This document shows positions 44,262 through 56,636 of a DNA stretch of 64,000 nucleotides, piece by piece. The notes beneath the pieces are model-generated. The model saw only the letters and a list, made by a program, of their open reading frames with translations, was not told the origin of the DNA and did no database searches. The position numbers were made by a program, and so were the translations under genes. Each line of letters begins with the position of its first letter. The first letter of the stretch is position 1. This DNA is from Paramyrothecium sp. XJ0827 (Eukaryota; Ascomycota; Sordariomycetes; Hypocreales; Stachybotryaceae). The DNA lies in contig JAJFPB010000011.1 of assembly GCA_020881915.1 (NCBI GenBank), positions 1 through 64,000 of the forward strand, given 5' to 3'.

Positions 44262-44551
44262 TTCGCGGCAAAAACGCTCACGGCCTTGCCGGCTTCTACG
44301 CTCCCCCGAAAGATTATAAAGATTGTAAAGATTGTAAAGATTCCGTACCTCCTTGAGTCCAACCCTCTGTCTCGAGACAGTGGGTAGCACGGAATCTTCT
44401 AGAGACCAATCCCCAGTTTCGGCGGGGGGACGTGACCAATGAGAACCCACCATCGTAAGCCCGCTAAAGGGTGTCCTCCAGCCCCTGGTAAGTGGGTCTA
44501 CAACTACCAGCCTTGCGATAGCATCACATAACCACAACACTGCATACAAAC

Positions 44552-44944
44552 ATGGCTTGTCCTACCGTTCCCCATAGATATCCTTCCGACACACCAATTC
44601 CATTTGTGGAAAGCCTGAGTGATGGGAATGAAGACAACGATCCAATAATTTTAAGTCGCGAGCAGCTTCAGAGAATCAACCATTCTCGAAGGGAAATCGA
44701 CCTCTGCAAAAATGACTATGAGAGGTACGAGGCATGGTATCATATTCTCAAGCCCCAGCATACAGTGTTCTTCAAACCAGTTATCACGCACTTGGTTTTC
44801 CGGCTCTATGACAAGCAGACACTGGGACTTAGCGGTCATATCCTGCAATGGACCGGCATCGAGCAGTGGCTGCAAACTGCCATAGTACAGATGAGCTGGA
44901 ATCACAAACGAAGATATAATAGGGCGTGCATTGCAATACGCTAG
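44552..44944 (+). CDS. Hypothetical protein, weak evidence
   Basis: A 130-residue frame starts immediately upstream of the LINE's 5' end. It has a disordered Pro/Asp-rich start, then a helical stretch (RREIDLCKNDYERYEAWYHI) and a mixed region. No family is recognised. The opposite strand also has a long frame (44651-45196), so coding is uncertain. It could be a gene cut by the LINE. Confidence 0.25.
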   Translation: MACPTVPHRYPSDTPIPFVESLSDGNEDNDPIILSREQLQRINHSRREIDLCKNDYERYEAWYHILKPQHTVFFKPVITHLVFRLYDKQTLGLSGHILQWTGIEQWLQTAIVQMSWNHKRRYNRACIAIR

Positions 44945-45763
44945 GCCGGTGAGAAACTTGTCGCAGCTAAGGCAAGGAATGGCAGAGCACATGAGCTTTG
45001 CAGAGCACGAGAACTTAGTGGAGAGGAGGTAGCGAGGCGTATTTTCGCCTTGGTAAAGGTAAGCGTGTGGATCTTTGGTAAAGTGCTGGCTGACAAGGTT
45101 AGGAGTTGGAGCAGCAATCTCGCAATCGTCGCCATCCCCTTCCAAGCTAAGTTGGAATGGAGGCTGAGCATACTGTACTATAGCTACATCGACCATCTTA
45201 CAATATCCGCCGAGTCAAGGTCCATTGGAGGCCTCCTGGCGAAAACGGCGTCTAGAAGTGAACTGGGGACTCCCATATTTGTTCCCACCGTGAATCAGAA
45301 GCAGGCCCCTTGTGCCGTAAACATGGACCAGACACAGATTTGAGCTCTATGACAGTCAGTAGTCCATACAAGCTGAACGCCGTTCATTTCATTGAAAATA
45401 TCCATCTTTGCAAGTTGAAAAGTCACCGTTCGATCAATCGTGATTCGCTTCAGAACTCAATTCCTCTGTGAGGAAATATACTGAGCTCTTTTAGTCGCAT
45501 CACTCCAACTAATCCTGCTGCGGAGCCAGAGGCAAAATATAAGGGCCAACCGGGAGCCTGGAAAGCGGCACGGCGTATTTCGTTCATGTCTGCGGTTTCG
45601 CTGCTGGTGTCGATAACGGTTATGATACTAGCTACAGCAACTTTAGGAAATGCCTACAGGGCGGCGCCGGGCATATAAGGACATACCATTCGAGACTCTC
45701 GCTATACCAATACTTTCTTGAAGCTCGAAAAGGTGCTGAGCGTCACAGGCAACGTAGCGGTCG
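44945..45763. other. Interval without a convincing gene
   Basis: Nothing is identified apart from overlapping low-quality frames. Confidence 0.5.
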
Positions 45764-47520
45764 CTAAGTGAGCCTGACTGCATACCAGATGAGGCCCAAG
45801 ATGGCGCCCATGATGATAGTAATTGGAGGGCTCAAGTTGAATGAGTAGCCGAAGACAAAGCTCGATGCTGTGACAACAACCCACCAAGGCTCCTGTGCCA
45901 GGCTCGTGCCCTGCTGAAAGCTTTCATCAATATACCCAATTTGCCACAAGCGATAAACCGCGGTATAGATGAGTCCCACAGCACCGGCGTTAACACCCCT
46001 GAGGAGGGACTTAACCCATCTAAGGCCACGAATAGCGCTCCAAATACCCATTGTACCATGGACTGTAATAAGGCCCGGAGCAAATATACCAATAAATCCA
46101 AGTATTGCTCCAACAGCCGAATTGTATCCACCATTAATCGCTGTCAGAGCTCCGAGGTATACCGCGAAGTTGAAGTTGGGACCGGGAAAGCTCTGCTGAA
46201 TCGCGAGGCCGATAAGAAAGTCGCGCGGACTAACCCAGCCTTCAGCAACAACATATTCGCGGAGCAGTGGAATGACAACAGGACCTCCGCCGAAAATAAT
46301 AGTCCCTGCGAGGTACATGTTGGCGAAGAAGCTGAAGAGGTACGTCTTGACCGGCAATTCGCCACGAAGGACCATAATTGCGATGAAGGTGATGAGAAAG
46401 AAGACAATAATACCAAGGCCAAAGCTCCAGGAAAAGTTGAGGGACCGCTCTGATGGGATGACGCGTGGTTCTGATTCAGCCTCCGCATGTGAATTCTCGG
46501 CAACTGGGAGAGTCTGTGCACTATTTTCAGGGCTCGAGCGGGCCATCGCATCATTATGTTCCCTAGTAGTGCTGAAAGAAGCGGCAGTGGTGGTGGCATT
46601 ATTATCCAGGTCGGCAAATTGTGCCTGCGAAAGCTCGATAGACTCCGGCTCTTGTGCTCTAAGCCGTTTTGTGGGATTCTTCACCAAGCCCACTACAGTC
46701 TTGATAGGGCCATGAAGCCAGCGATAGTCATGGACGACGGTTGCACAGCCGGCCACGAACATGAGAAGAGGAAAGTACCAGAGCGCATTGTATAGAATCC
46801 CGGCCGCACCTCCAAGCAAGACGAGTAATCGGGTTATCTTATCGGTGATGGCCTTTTCCGATAATTGAACGGCAGCGACTGCGATAATGCCCACAGTCGA
46901 GGCATTGAGCCCCGAGAGGAGTGCGTAAACGGGTCCAGGAAGAGTATCTCCAATGTTAGAGACGCCGATAGAGAGCCCATACATTGCTAGAGCCCCAGGC
47001 AAGCTAAGAATGAATTAAATAAAACTGAAAAAAAGACTGCTTTAGTGATGATAGTTACCGACCTCCAGATGAAGAAACTTAGTAAAGCAGGGAGAAAGCC
47101 ATCATGAATCAGGTTAATGCAGTAATGCATCTTGGTGCTGCCAGGGCCAGAGAAGGCCTGGCAGACGCTGAAGAGTTCCTGATACTGTATCTTCATTAGC
47201 GCCGCTATGCGTCTTGCAAATAATCTGTAGAAAAAGCCTTTGCTTACCACTTGATCGTCGATCCATTGTAGCTTCTGGACGAATTTGTCCTGGAACTAAG
47301 ACAGAGGCGGTTGTTCGTTAGCGCTTATCAAATCTCAATGCTTGGATGCGCCGCCGGGTACTCATCGTCAGAGATCAGTACTTACGATCTTGAAATGCAC
47401 CGGGGGGCCGCCGAAGGATGTAAAACCTAAGTGGTAATTGGTGCTGATGGTATTCCAAAACTTGGCCTTCAAATTGACAGGTCGCCAACTTCCCCAGACG
47501 CTACCGGACCGGATTGTCAT
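45764..47520 (-). CDS. Chromate transporter (CHR family)
   Basis: Four exons (47520-47386, 47295-47248, 47184-47063, 47003-45764) join in phase to 514 residues. It has two homologous membrane halves, typical of the long CHR type: half one has FTSFGGPPVHFKI and, after the first splices, FSGPGSTKMHYCI and LPGALAMYGLSIGVSN; half two has IIFGGGPVVIPLLREY, QQSFPGPNFNFAVYLGAL and FAPGLITVHGTMG. A charged, probably cytosolic linker (about residues 240-300) separates them. CHR proteins sit in the plasma membrane and export or exchange chromate with other anions. The third donor is GTCGGT, unusual, but the join gives the conserved FFIWSLPGA. The gene looks intact. Confidence 0.92.
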
Positions 47521-48139
47521 CTTGAACTTGTTGCAGCAAAGGAGTGGACATGAATGAACAGGCAAAGTTTGACCAAGGGAACCGTTGAAGGAGCAGCTCC
47601 GCTAAAATATAAAAAATGTCAATTTTAAGGTAGTAACTATGAAATTAAGATGGGTGCAGCTGTACCAACCATTGGCTCAATGTGGAGCACGTGGGATTGC
47701 CCGGTAACTTTATTCCGTCGAGGACCAATCAACCTAGGGGAGTGACCGCCCGGGAAGGGGAAAGACTGACTCACGCCGACGACATCTTGGCAGCTGTAAA
47801 TGCCGTGGTCTCTCAGTTGAAGTCCTAATTTCGTTGGGAACTCGGTGCAGCCGCAAAGGAAGACGCTTGATGTAGACAAGTGCCGCATATCCAAGTCATT
47901 ATATTGTTATAACTTAATCACGCTGACCTTGGATAAATTCTTGCCTACCCTGTACCGTACATGTGTTCTTTCAAATCTGCCTGTCACAGTTGACTGGTAG
48001 AATATTTTGCACTACCCTGTAAGACAGCCCCAGCTGAGCCTCGTTTCGGCTCCTGGCGGCTACAGCCTCATTCTTGAGACAATCTCCATCGACCACCGTA
48101 AAACCTTCACCTCTCTTACAAGTAGCTTAAAGTCTGCCG
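47521..48139. promoter_or_regulatory. Divergent region between the transporter and NACHT genes
   Basis: The two genes start on opposite sides and point away from each other, so both promoters lie here. No specific element is recognised. Confidence 0.45.
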
Positions 48140-51100
48140 ATGTCTGGTCTCGAGGTCTTGAGCGTGGCTTGCAACGTGATGCAAGTCATTGGTGCGGCAA
48201 TTGAGACAGCATCCCTATGTCGCGCAATTTACAATGGCACGCCGACTCCTGATGGGCTCTTGAGCAAGAATGCATCTTCTATGATGGCCGCTACAATCTT
48301 GCTCTCTGCTCAGAACAGCCCTTCCAGATTGCCTACTGCAGAAGACGAAGAGCTAGTGAGTTTGGTGCACAAGTGCCGCGATACCTCAAAACAACTTTAC
48401 GACCAAGTTCAATCCATCACTCGCCTCCAAAAGAGTGGTAGTGTTTCTAGAGCATTTCTCGGAGCCATCAAGTGGCGCCTAAACAGGGGTAAAGTTGAAG
48501 ATATTCAGAAGAGACTGGATGAATACAAGTCTATGATGGAGACACATATACTCGTGCGCCTCTAGTAAGTCGAGGCGGATCAAGGAAAGCCATAGTCATT
48601 AACGATATTCGATAGTCGGCGAAGTGACCGAGCTCTGTGGCAGCAACCCAACGCGCTTCAGCTATTACCTGGAGATGTCCAGTATTTCATCAGAAAGCTT
48701 GTTGAAGGACATACCAAAATGGAAGACCTTTTGAGAATGCAGGACAACCTTACCGAAATGACCAAGCGCACAGAGGTTATAGTCAAAGACCATATCACCG
48801 ACGAGCTACAGAAGCTGCAGGTTGAAGCCATTGTCCAAACACGGGGCGAGCGCCTTCTCCGTAGCTTGAAATACCCGGAGATGAACAAGCGATTGAATGG
48901 AATCACGCCAGCGGATGAAACCACATTCACGCGAATATTTCGCTCATACGATGCAATCAAGGAACACCATAGACCGGCAGTCTCAAATACAACTGACGAA
49001 GACAACGTCCTTGAGAATCGTGTTTTCCGGGTTGATAAAACTCGCCTCAAGTTCGACAGTGTATTTCCACCTGTCAATCTAGAGGATACCGCATCGGATC
49101 TTGATGAGAATTGGGGAACATTCGTCATGTGGCTTACTTCCGAAGAAGGCTTCTTCTGGATACGTGGAAAACCAGGTTCGGGGAAGAGCACTCTCATCAA
49201 ATTCCTAATCAATCACGAGGCTACTCACTCATTTCTCAACCAACGCAATCCGGGCACTGTTATACTGACGCACTTTCTGTGGAGAATCGGATGTGAGATG
49301 CAGAACAATCTTGAAGGACTGTTCTGCACTTTGACTCATCAGCTACTCTCAAGGAGTCCCGAAAGTGAACTGGTCGACTGCATTTTCAACAGATTTCCAA
49401 GTACAGCTCACAAAGATTCTATTAATGACTGGTCGCTCAGAGAATTGCAAGAGGTTCTCTTTGCAATGATAGAAACTGTGTCACATCCAATTTGTATCTT
49501 CATTGATGGTATGGACGAGATATCTCCGGTAATTGGGCCATCAGAACTCATTAAAGCGATTCGACTCTTCGAGCAATTTCCAAATGTCAAGATGTGCGTT
49601 TCATCACGCGCTGAGTGGATGTTCAACGAGAAGCTCAAATCATACCCGACGTTGCGACTGGAGGACTTGACCGAACCAGACATGAGATCCTATGTGCGTA
49701 AGGAGCTGAGGTCCTTTCATGACCAGGGCAGCATAACACAAGAGTTTGAAGACATCTTGATTGACAAGTTTGTGTCCAAGGCGCAAGGAGTATTTTTGTG
49801 GCTCTCTCTTGCCCTCCGCAGCGTTAAGAGCGGTCTGGAAAAGGAAGACTGCGAAGAGGAGCTGTCATACAGGCTGGAGCGACTTCCATCTGAGCTCGAA
49901 GATCTTTATACTGATATGTGGAGGCGACTCAATCAAGACGATCCTATATACAGAGAGAGAGCTGCTCTCTATCTGAAGCTAGTTATAGCACGGGATACAT
50001 GCGCATTTGGAGGCCTCAAGAGAGCTTTTATCCTCATGGCAGCGGCAAATCCGTCAATGCAAGAATCCCTTTTGGAGTGCGAAGGAGATATTGATCTCAA
50101 TAAACTCGAAAAGTCCTGTGGCAAGGCCCACAGAGAGATCTTAACACGATGCGTGGGACTTCTCGAATTCGCTCGCGGTGAAGCTTCTGGCAGAGCAGAC
50201 TCTGGCAGCATGGATTTGTCCATGAACTATACTGTAGAGCTCACTCACCGGACCGTGCAGGACTTCCTGACTAATACAGAGCCTGGAGAGCGTATATTGA
50301 GCTACGATCAATCTTCACCTTCTGGCCCAGACTTGGCAGTTCAACTTGTCAAAGGAATACTGTGTTATGCTCGAATTCTGAGTCGGGAGAAGAGACAATG
50401 GGCTGCTGTGGGGTTCTACCCTTGGCCTGCCATGTGGCATCTTCTGAACCCTAGTTCCGCACGATTTTCACTTGACAGCGGAAATGAAGTTACAAGCATG
50501 ATTCTGGATACACTGGGGCACATTGAGAGGTTCTATACGAACAAGATCTTGACATATGACAAGCGGCCCCAGTGGTATCCGTCACCTCGCTTCCTCGCTC
50601 TTGTGGCTAAGATAAGCGGCACAAACAAGATACTGGAGGACTTTGTGATAGAAACTGTCAAGAGAATCGGCCCGTCTGAGGCAACCAATGTGTTGCAGGA
50701 GATGTGGTTTGGATCCGAGTATACAACTTTGTTTCGATGGGAGTTCACACCGATTCGTTACCCTTCCGCGATCCTGGTTCGCAGGCTCTTGGAACTTGGA
50801 GCTCAGACAGACTCTGAAAGTATCTGTTTGTCCAACTCACCTAACAATAATCCACACGTTGCACTGCGTTGCAGTGCCATGACTAGTTTCTTGTTATGGA
50901 CTTGTGGAGTACTCACGTCGAAGCTCAGTTTTCAGAAACCTGGCGAAAGGCTCAACACCGACACATGGGGTCCTGCCCTTATCTCTGTGGCTGCCGCCAT
51001 GGCAAGTAAACTTCACAGCCTCCGCCGCCGAGTCTTGTGCTTTTTTGGTATGAGACAACGGCTTCTGAACATGGAACAACTACATGGACGATTCAACAAC

Positions 51101-51547
51101 GCGCAACCAGTTATCATTGTCGAGGTGGACCTGGTTTTTCTGCTTTCTTTTCTCTTTGAGCACTTGACAAGCGCGGATGTGACAGATCCAGCTCTTCCTC
51201 AAGGCCTCGAGACATCTATAAAGCAGCCGTTCGCGTCCCTTCGGTACGTTTTCTATGATTTTTATCACGAAAATACGCTAAAGGTATTTCGGCCCCACAA
51301 CTCAGCAACAGTAGGCGAAAATGTGGTGTCTCGGATATTCCCTCTCTTGCATACTGGTGAGCAAGAGAATTTGAGCTTGGAAACCTCGGTAATCGATATT
51401 GCTGACTTGGTAGAAAACATGGAAGAACTGAAAGAGACTCATGCGGCTATAATCAATGCGTTAATTTCAGAGGATAAGGGCATATGTCACGTTGATGAAG
51501 AAGTTTTCCAGCGTTTAACTGGCTGGACCCTAGATCAAAGGAGCTGA
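48140..51547 (+). CDS. STAND protein with HeLo-like N-terminus and NACHT domain
   Basis: Exon 1 (48140-48564) and exon 2 (48616-51547) join across a 51-bp GTAAGT intron in phase 2 to 1,118 residues. The N-terminus (MSGLEVLSVACNVMQVIGAA, about 200 residues, helical) resembles the HeLo-like domain of fungal STAND proteins. The NACHT NTPase follows with Walker A WIRGKPGSGKST (codons near 49160) and Walker B ICIFIDGMDEI (near 49495), and SSRAEW as sensor. The C-terminus is a helical region commonly attached to fungal NACHT proteins; I see no ANK, WD40 or TPR repeats. Such proteins act in non-self recognition and programmed cell death; HeLo-like domains can be membrane-active. All key NTPase motifs are present and the gene looks intact. 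Confidence 0.9.
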
Positions 51548-52313
51548 CCTGGCAGAGGATCTCTGAGGACATGCGGAAAAGTATAGTGACTTTGACTTCG
51601 AGTAACTTCGTTATCCATAACACTACGGTTTTGGCACCTGTTCCATGAACCAATAGTCCCGAACTCGTCTGCGCCATGTATCTTTGTTCGTATTTTCACC
51701 TTGGCCTTCCCACGATCGACGCATTATTTTGCCCTCGACACTCGAAACCCCAAGGAGAAAGAAGTAAATAGTCATGGGATGGCGAGTTGTCAGTCACAAA
51801 TATATTTACTTCCCTTCAGCTGTGGCCATTGTATCGTCATCTTCAGTTGTTGTCGGCCATGACCAGGCAGGATCTGGGCAGCCCGTTGCAATCGAGCACC
51901 AAAACAAGTTTGAGCATCGATTTAATACCTGGTTATGGACCTGCATAGCGTAAATAAATTACAGAAAAGCTGAACTAATAGTTCGAATAACCTACGTGCA
52001 CCCCACCGATATTGCTAGTTGTAAAGTCACTGGACGCTGTAGACTGTAATTTAGTTAGCACCCTGACTAACAAACTTACCTCCACGAATTATGACGTTGT
52101 CACTCAAATTAAAACCCCCGCCCTCGCTCCGCGCGTGTTTTGTCCTTTTACAGACACTCTCGCACCTGCCTACCTATGTGGAACGCTGACCAACAGGCAA
52201 CAGCCCCTGACCACCTTGAGTGTTCCATGAGTAACCCAACAACGTTCTACGACTAGCCCCACGAAGTCAACCTCTTCTTGCACCTCTTTTTATAGATTCT
52301 CTCAAAGCCTTGT
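51548..52313. other. Interval without a gene
   Basis: No coding or repeat signal is recognised. Confidence 0.5.
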
Positions 52314-53629
52314 ATGGTGGAGACGAGACGCCCCGATAGTTTCAGCACGCCTGGGTTGGCTTTTGAGATGGCACTGTTTGGTTCCAACTCGGAAGTGTCA
52401 ACCACGCAGCCCTGGCGTGTCCGCTTCACGATTCGCCGCCTGCCAGATTCACAGAATGCTTCTTGCATCATCAGCTGGAACGACTTTTCTGAGATATTCT
52501 ATGGAGAGAGCCTGGAGTTGTATCACGAAACCGCCCAAGGCTCCGAAAAAGTAGACACGGGCCTTTACAAGCCGCTTCCCCCGGAACCCTTGAAGCACTT
52601 CAACGACGAGATTCGTATAACAACAGAAAGCCGTGGTCATTTCAACTTCATGAGATTCGACCTGGAAGTAGCATAAACTTTCGACACACGTTACTTGAAT
52701 CATACCACCGTTGTCTCATCTCAGGCCAAAGGTACCGTTTACGGTGGTCGGGTAGAGACATCAAATACTGGACTTGGGGGTCACTTTCTCATGGAAACAT
52801 CATCGACTTTCGGAACCGAGACCACTTATCGAACCTGCGTATACTAGCGACCGAGGGATTTACATTTAGTGCAGTCGAAGAGAATGAGCCGTGGCCCGAC
52901 CGCACGAGTATAGAGGAAAGATTCGGATTCTCTACGGCAAACATGGAGGAATGGCGATGGCGACGCGACCAAACCGCATTGCAGGCTCGGAGGGACTACA
53001 TAAGAGCCCAGGACAGCCATGAGCTTGCAAAGAACGAAGAGAAAGAACCTACAGACCCAGATCTGCCTATACTCAGCGCAACTCTCGAAGCAGCGCCCAC
53101 CTTTTCAACGGACAAGCCTTTCAAGGTGACATTGCACATCAAGTACGAAGAGACTTCTCGAAAATTTGACCCCATCACATTTCACATATATCGTCTGGAC
53201 GGTAGATATGACCTATTTCGACAAGAAAACAAACAAGGTCAAGACATCTGGGAACCTTATCCTGCGGATGAAACGACAGGCTTTATGCTTGTCGATGACC
53301 CAGATATCCGGGTTAATGTTGCAGAACATAAAGACTTTGTGTCTTTGAAACAGGGCCAAGCTTACACAGACGAATGCAATCTTCATCATCCTGCGGGTGG
53401 TTATTTTGCTGGAGACTTGGCAGTTGGAGATCGATTCCGGATAAGGTGGGACGGGGCAGAGCTGGATTGGTGGGACTGGGGAACATTGCAAGATCATCAA
53501 GATACGGAAGCTCTGTTGCCGTGTTTTATTCACGCTAATGTGATTGAGTGCAACAAGGGAATGGGGAACAAGAAGCTTGCTGTTGGACGGGCTCGGGATA
53601 TCTATGCTACGGTGGTGAAGTCTACGTAG
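52314..53629 (+). CDS. Unrecognised protein with duplicated beta-rich domain
   Basis: Two frames on the same strand belong together. The first (52314-52676) encodes RVRFTIRRLPDSQNASCIIS, then LYKPLPPEPLKHF. The second (ending 53629) opens before its first ATG with YRLRWSGRDIKYWTWG and later repeats the pattern as FRIRWDGAELDWWDWG, with KVTLHIKYEETSRKFDPITF matching the first domain's strand. So two related beta-rich domains are separated by an Arg/Asp/Glu-rich helix (MEEWRWRRDQTALQARRDYI). An intron of about 50 bp ending in TCTCAG at about 52724 is likely, but I could not find a donor that keeps phase, so a small indel is possible. Function is unknown. Confidence 0.55.
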
Positions 53630-53838
53630 TTGATTCTTTCGATGGAACACCCCTGGTTTTTACCTTGGTTGTTTCGATCATTGGTGACGGAGTTTAACAA
53701 CATGGGCTTTCGATACGTTCCCTAAATTTCCGTTCCGGAGTCTCTTGTAGGAGACAGTATTCGGACAGCGCGATGTTCAGTAAGCTGACCCGAGGCCATC
53801 TCGGTCAGTGTGCATGGGTAACGCACGTTCATTGGCCG

Positions 53839-55812
53839 TCACCAAATTCCTCTCATAAGCATCGAAATGGATGGCGCATGTGTCGACAGCTGTACAAAGC
53901 GGAATCCATACTTGCGTAGCCGAGGAATGCATGATTTACAAACAGCGACAATATACCACCCAGCGTTCGGAGTGGTCCCAAGCACAAATACTGTGGGAAA
54001 GCACTTGATGTACGACCACGACCCGCTGTCTACTTCTTTCCTCTCGACAAGACAGCTCGACCAGCTGTCATATTTACTCGGTGTACGGAGTAGCTCGTCG
54101 TTGGCGAAAGGATTTGGCTCACTTATCTGTAATCTGTAAGTTTCGTGTCCATAGACTAGGTCAGAGCACCTTACTTGATCGACGGTTTGAGTGTACCATA
54201 TGGACTTGTTGAAAGAAGCACCGTCGCATGTCCCACCATCAACCAAAGTAGTGGATTTGCTGGCCTTTTTGCCCGGGTTATGGACGTGTTTTTGTTCGTC
54301 TTTTCGCTCTCCGAGAGATAAGCGTGCGATTCGATATCGTACCAACCTGCCTTCTTGTTTGCACAAAGACACTTCCTGGCCAAGACTGTGACAAGCGCCG
54401 GCAAGATAAAGCATACGCAACATGATGCTGTATGCCAGCAGAGAAAAATTGAAGAACACATTGACGAAATGGGATGGCAACCTGAAAAGGGATGCCGGAA
54501 AGAAGAGAAACAGCTGTTTGAGTTGGATAGATGATGGTATTTGTGTTCCTCGTTCTCCGAAAGGCCACCACCCCGAAGGTGAACCAGGGTAATAATGAGC
54601 CCCTGTGCACATTAGATTCTGGTAACCAGGTTCTTGGACTCCAGAGCATGGGTAGTCATGAAGCCAGGGGTCGTAGCCCCTGAGCCAAACGACTACCTCC
54701 GCCGGAATGACGATCAACAAATCCCACAGCCGGCCGACAGGGCGACGGAGAACCTTGAAGTGCGATCCGCCGAACCTTGACATCATGTTCAGACTCGAAA
54801 GTTTTGATGCAACTCCACCGATCGGGCGTGTCCCTGGGCAAAACCATCTTTCGATACAGATAGATGCTTTCATCAAAGCCGCCTATCTTGGGTGTCCGAT
54901 CTGGGTTGTCCCTTTAAGGCCTCGGGGTCAGATCCCTTGTGGTCCGCTCTGAACGACTCTTTCAGAAATTTCCATGGTGATCTGTCCTTAGCTCGCTGTG
55001 TAGCATCCACAAAAGTCCTTTGGATTCCATTCTGCTCCACAGCCATAACGATACGGTCCGCTTTGGGCCAGCTCTGCACAAGCTTCTCATTGGTTTGGTT
55101 CATGGAACGCAACTGGTGGCCCAGGCGTACGAACACAGCTGAAGCACGATCTTTTGGTGCGGTTAGGCAGAGAATGAGAGCCGCACTGAACAGAATCATC
55201 CTACATGCTGTTCGAATCCATTCTTGCCCTGACATAGCCTCCGTGTATTGAGCTTGTGCTGCCACCTCGTCAACTCCCTTTCCACTTATCAACTGTCAGC
55301 TCATGTGCTAAGAAGAAGATAAGAAGATCATACAAAGCCTTATCCCGGATTGACTTCTTAGCTTGGGCTTTCCTTGCAAGTGGATAGAGCAAGGTTTTGT
55401 TGAGGAGATAATAAGTTCCGGTCGACAAGACAATTGCGAGCACAGCAGATGTACCTGGCAACGCCAATCCGATAGTGACGTAGAGTGAAGGAACTTTAAT
55501 GAATAACGCGTTCAATAATGCGTTGATTGAGTCGGACTTTCGTATTGCTTCTTTATCCAATGAATGTTGCAAAGCAGCAGACGAGACACAGTCGAGGAAT
55601 ATGCCAATCTATGGCCACAATATATCCACGATGAAGTCAGGCGCCACTAAAAGCAGATCTCTATGAGCATCTGAAAGCGGTGTTTGCAAGATGCAATTGA
55701 CGAGTGGCGCCAAAGTGCAAAGAATACAGAGTAAGAAGATGGCGGCGTAAAAGGACAAGCACAGAGCGGAGGGGCGGGGCTTCCTAGACGCTAACAGAGG
55801 TGTCGTCTCCAT
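53839..55812 (-). pseudogene. Multi-pass membrane protein, disrupted
   Basis: ATG 55812 begins METTPLLASRKPRPSALC and a transmembrane segment (YAAIFLLCILCTLAPLV). A TAG at 55609-55611 interrupts the frame, but it continues with IGIFLDCVSSAALQHSLDKE and another hydrophobic segment (LAIVLSTGTYYLLN). A CAG-to-TAG change would explain the stop. The frame then changes near 55285 into GVDEVAAQAQYTEAMSG with a third hydrophobic segment, and again near 54870 into a C-terminal part with LWDLLIVIPAEVVVWLRGYD. The later changes could be introns that I could not place. No family is recognised; the topology suggests an uncharacterised fungal membrane protein. Confidence 0.5.
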
Positions 55813-56186
55813 TTTGACGCCAGGAAACGAAATGATTACAAGCTTAGCTGACTTTACAGTCTGGCGTAAATATGGAGTCAGATAAGTATCTGAAATAAGC
55901 TAGGAAGAGGAGGCCGACGGAAACATTATAAGATAACTGTCGATGAGGGAAGTGGTGCATGAAATCCGATTCATCGACTTGATAGATGGCACAACTAATG
56001 ATTGATCAGTACAGCCATCAACCAAAAACGACTTAGTGCCCCGGCCAGGTCTTGATGCTTGCAGACGGGTATGCAGAAAAGCCAGGTCTCAGTGATTAGC
56101 GCGCGAGTCACAGGTGAGAATTTAGGAACTTGTATAGTTAACAAAAAAGAAGTATTAATCGTACAGGTGGTCAAGTCCCACTGAAA
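55813..56186. other. Interval without a gene
   Basis: Nothing is recognised; it may include the promoter of the membrane-protein gene. Confidence 0.45.
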
Positions 56187-56636
56187 TTACTTGCCGCCCA
56201 AAGCCTTGTGCCAACCCCGACGAAGCCCCTGCGTGATAACGTTGATGGTTGTGGAGGTGATGGCTGTAATCATGGCTGTGGAGGTCGTGGTTCTAGAGGC
56301 AATCTGGAGTAGCGTTACCAGTTCGACCGTGTGGGAGTCTCTGGGTGCAGAGAGGCACGAGCAAGCCGGGTCTTCATGGCCGTGTTTGCAGTTTAGCTGA
56401 TTAGATGCCTCTGCCTCTACCATTTCAGGGGAAGGGCGTTTGTCCTCGCGAAGTCGCATACGGGGCCGTCTGTACACCCGCAGTGGTCTCCCCCCGTTCT
56501 TTGCATCATTATCTTTTTCCGAATAAATGCGCTTCAAGTCTCCATCACTTGTCTTTTGTAACTGATTCTCTGCCGCCCGCTTGCCCTTGTTGGAAAGCGG
56601 CGGAGGCTGCAGCGGTGGGTTCTGCGAGTAAGACAT
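56187..56636 (-). CDS. Hypothetical protein with Thr-rich C-terminus
   Basis: A 149-residue minus-strand frame begins MSYSQNPPLQPPPLSNKGKR, is basic and Pro-rich in the first half (RPLRVYRRPRMRLREDKRP), has a Cys/His patch (NCKHGHEDPACSC), and ends in a Thr/Ile-rich stretch (TSTAMITAITSTTINVI) plus a basic tail. It might be a small disordered protein. Evidence is composition only. Confidence 0.35.
   Translation of the reverse strand: MSYSQNPPLQPPPLSNKGKRAAENQLQKTSDGDLKRIYSEKDNDAKNGGRPLRVYRRPRMRLREDKRPSPEMVEAEASNQLNCKHGHEDPACSCLSAPRDSHTVELVTLLQIASRTTTSTAMITAITSTTINVITQGLRRGWHKALGGK

Larger units (their letters stand above)
39031..44540 (-). mobile_element. Tad-type LINE retrotransposon, near full length
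   Basis: The element is read on the minus strand. Its 3' end is marked by CGTAATAAACTC followed by a (TATC) repeat (plus-strand GATA run, 39031-39055), as in Tad-type LINEs. The 5' end lies somewhere upstream of the first ORF, near 44540; no clear target duplication was found. It contains a gag-like ORF1, a pol ORF2 with endonuclease, reverse transcriptase and RNase H, and a 3' untranslated region of about 290 bp. Within the 5' part, a triple AAGATTGTA repeat occurs at 44315-44342. Confidence 0.9.

Noticed and set aside
44651..45196. 181-codon minus-strand frame antisense to the hypothetical ORF at 44552
   Set aside because: Neither strand shows a known family; the plus frame has slightly better start context, so only that was listed, at low confidence.
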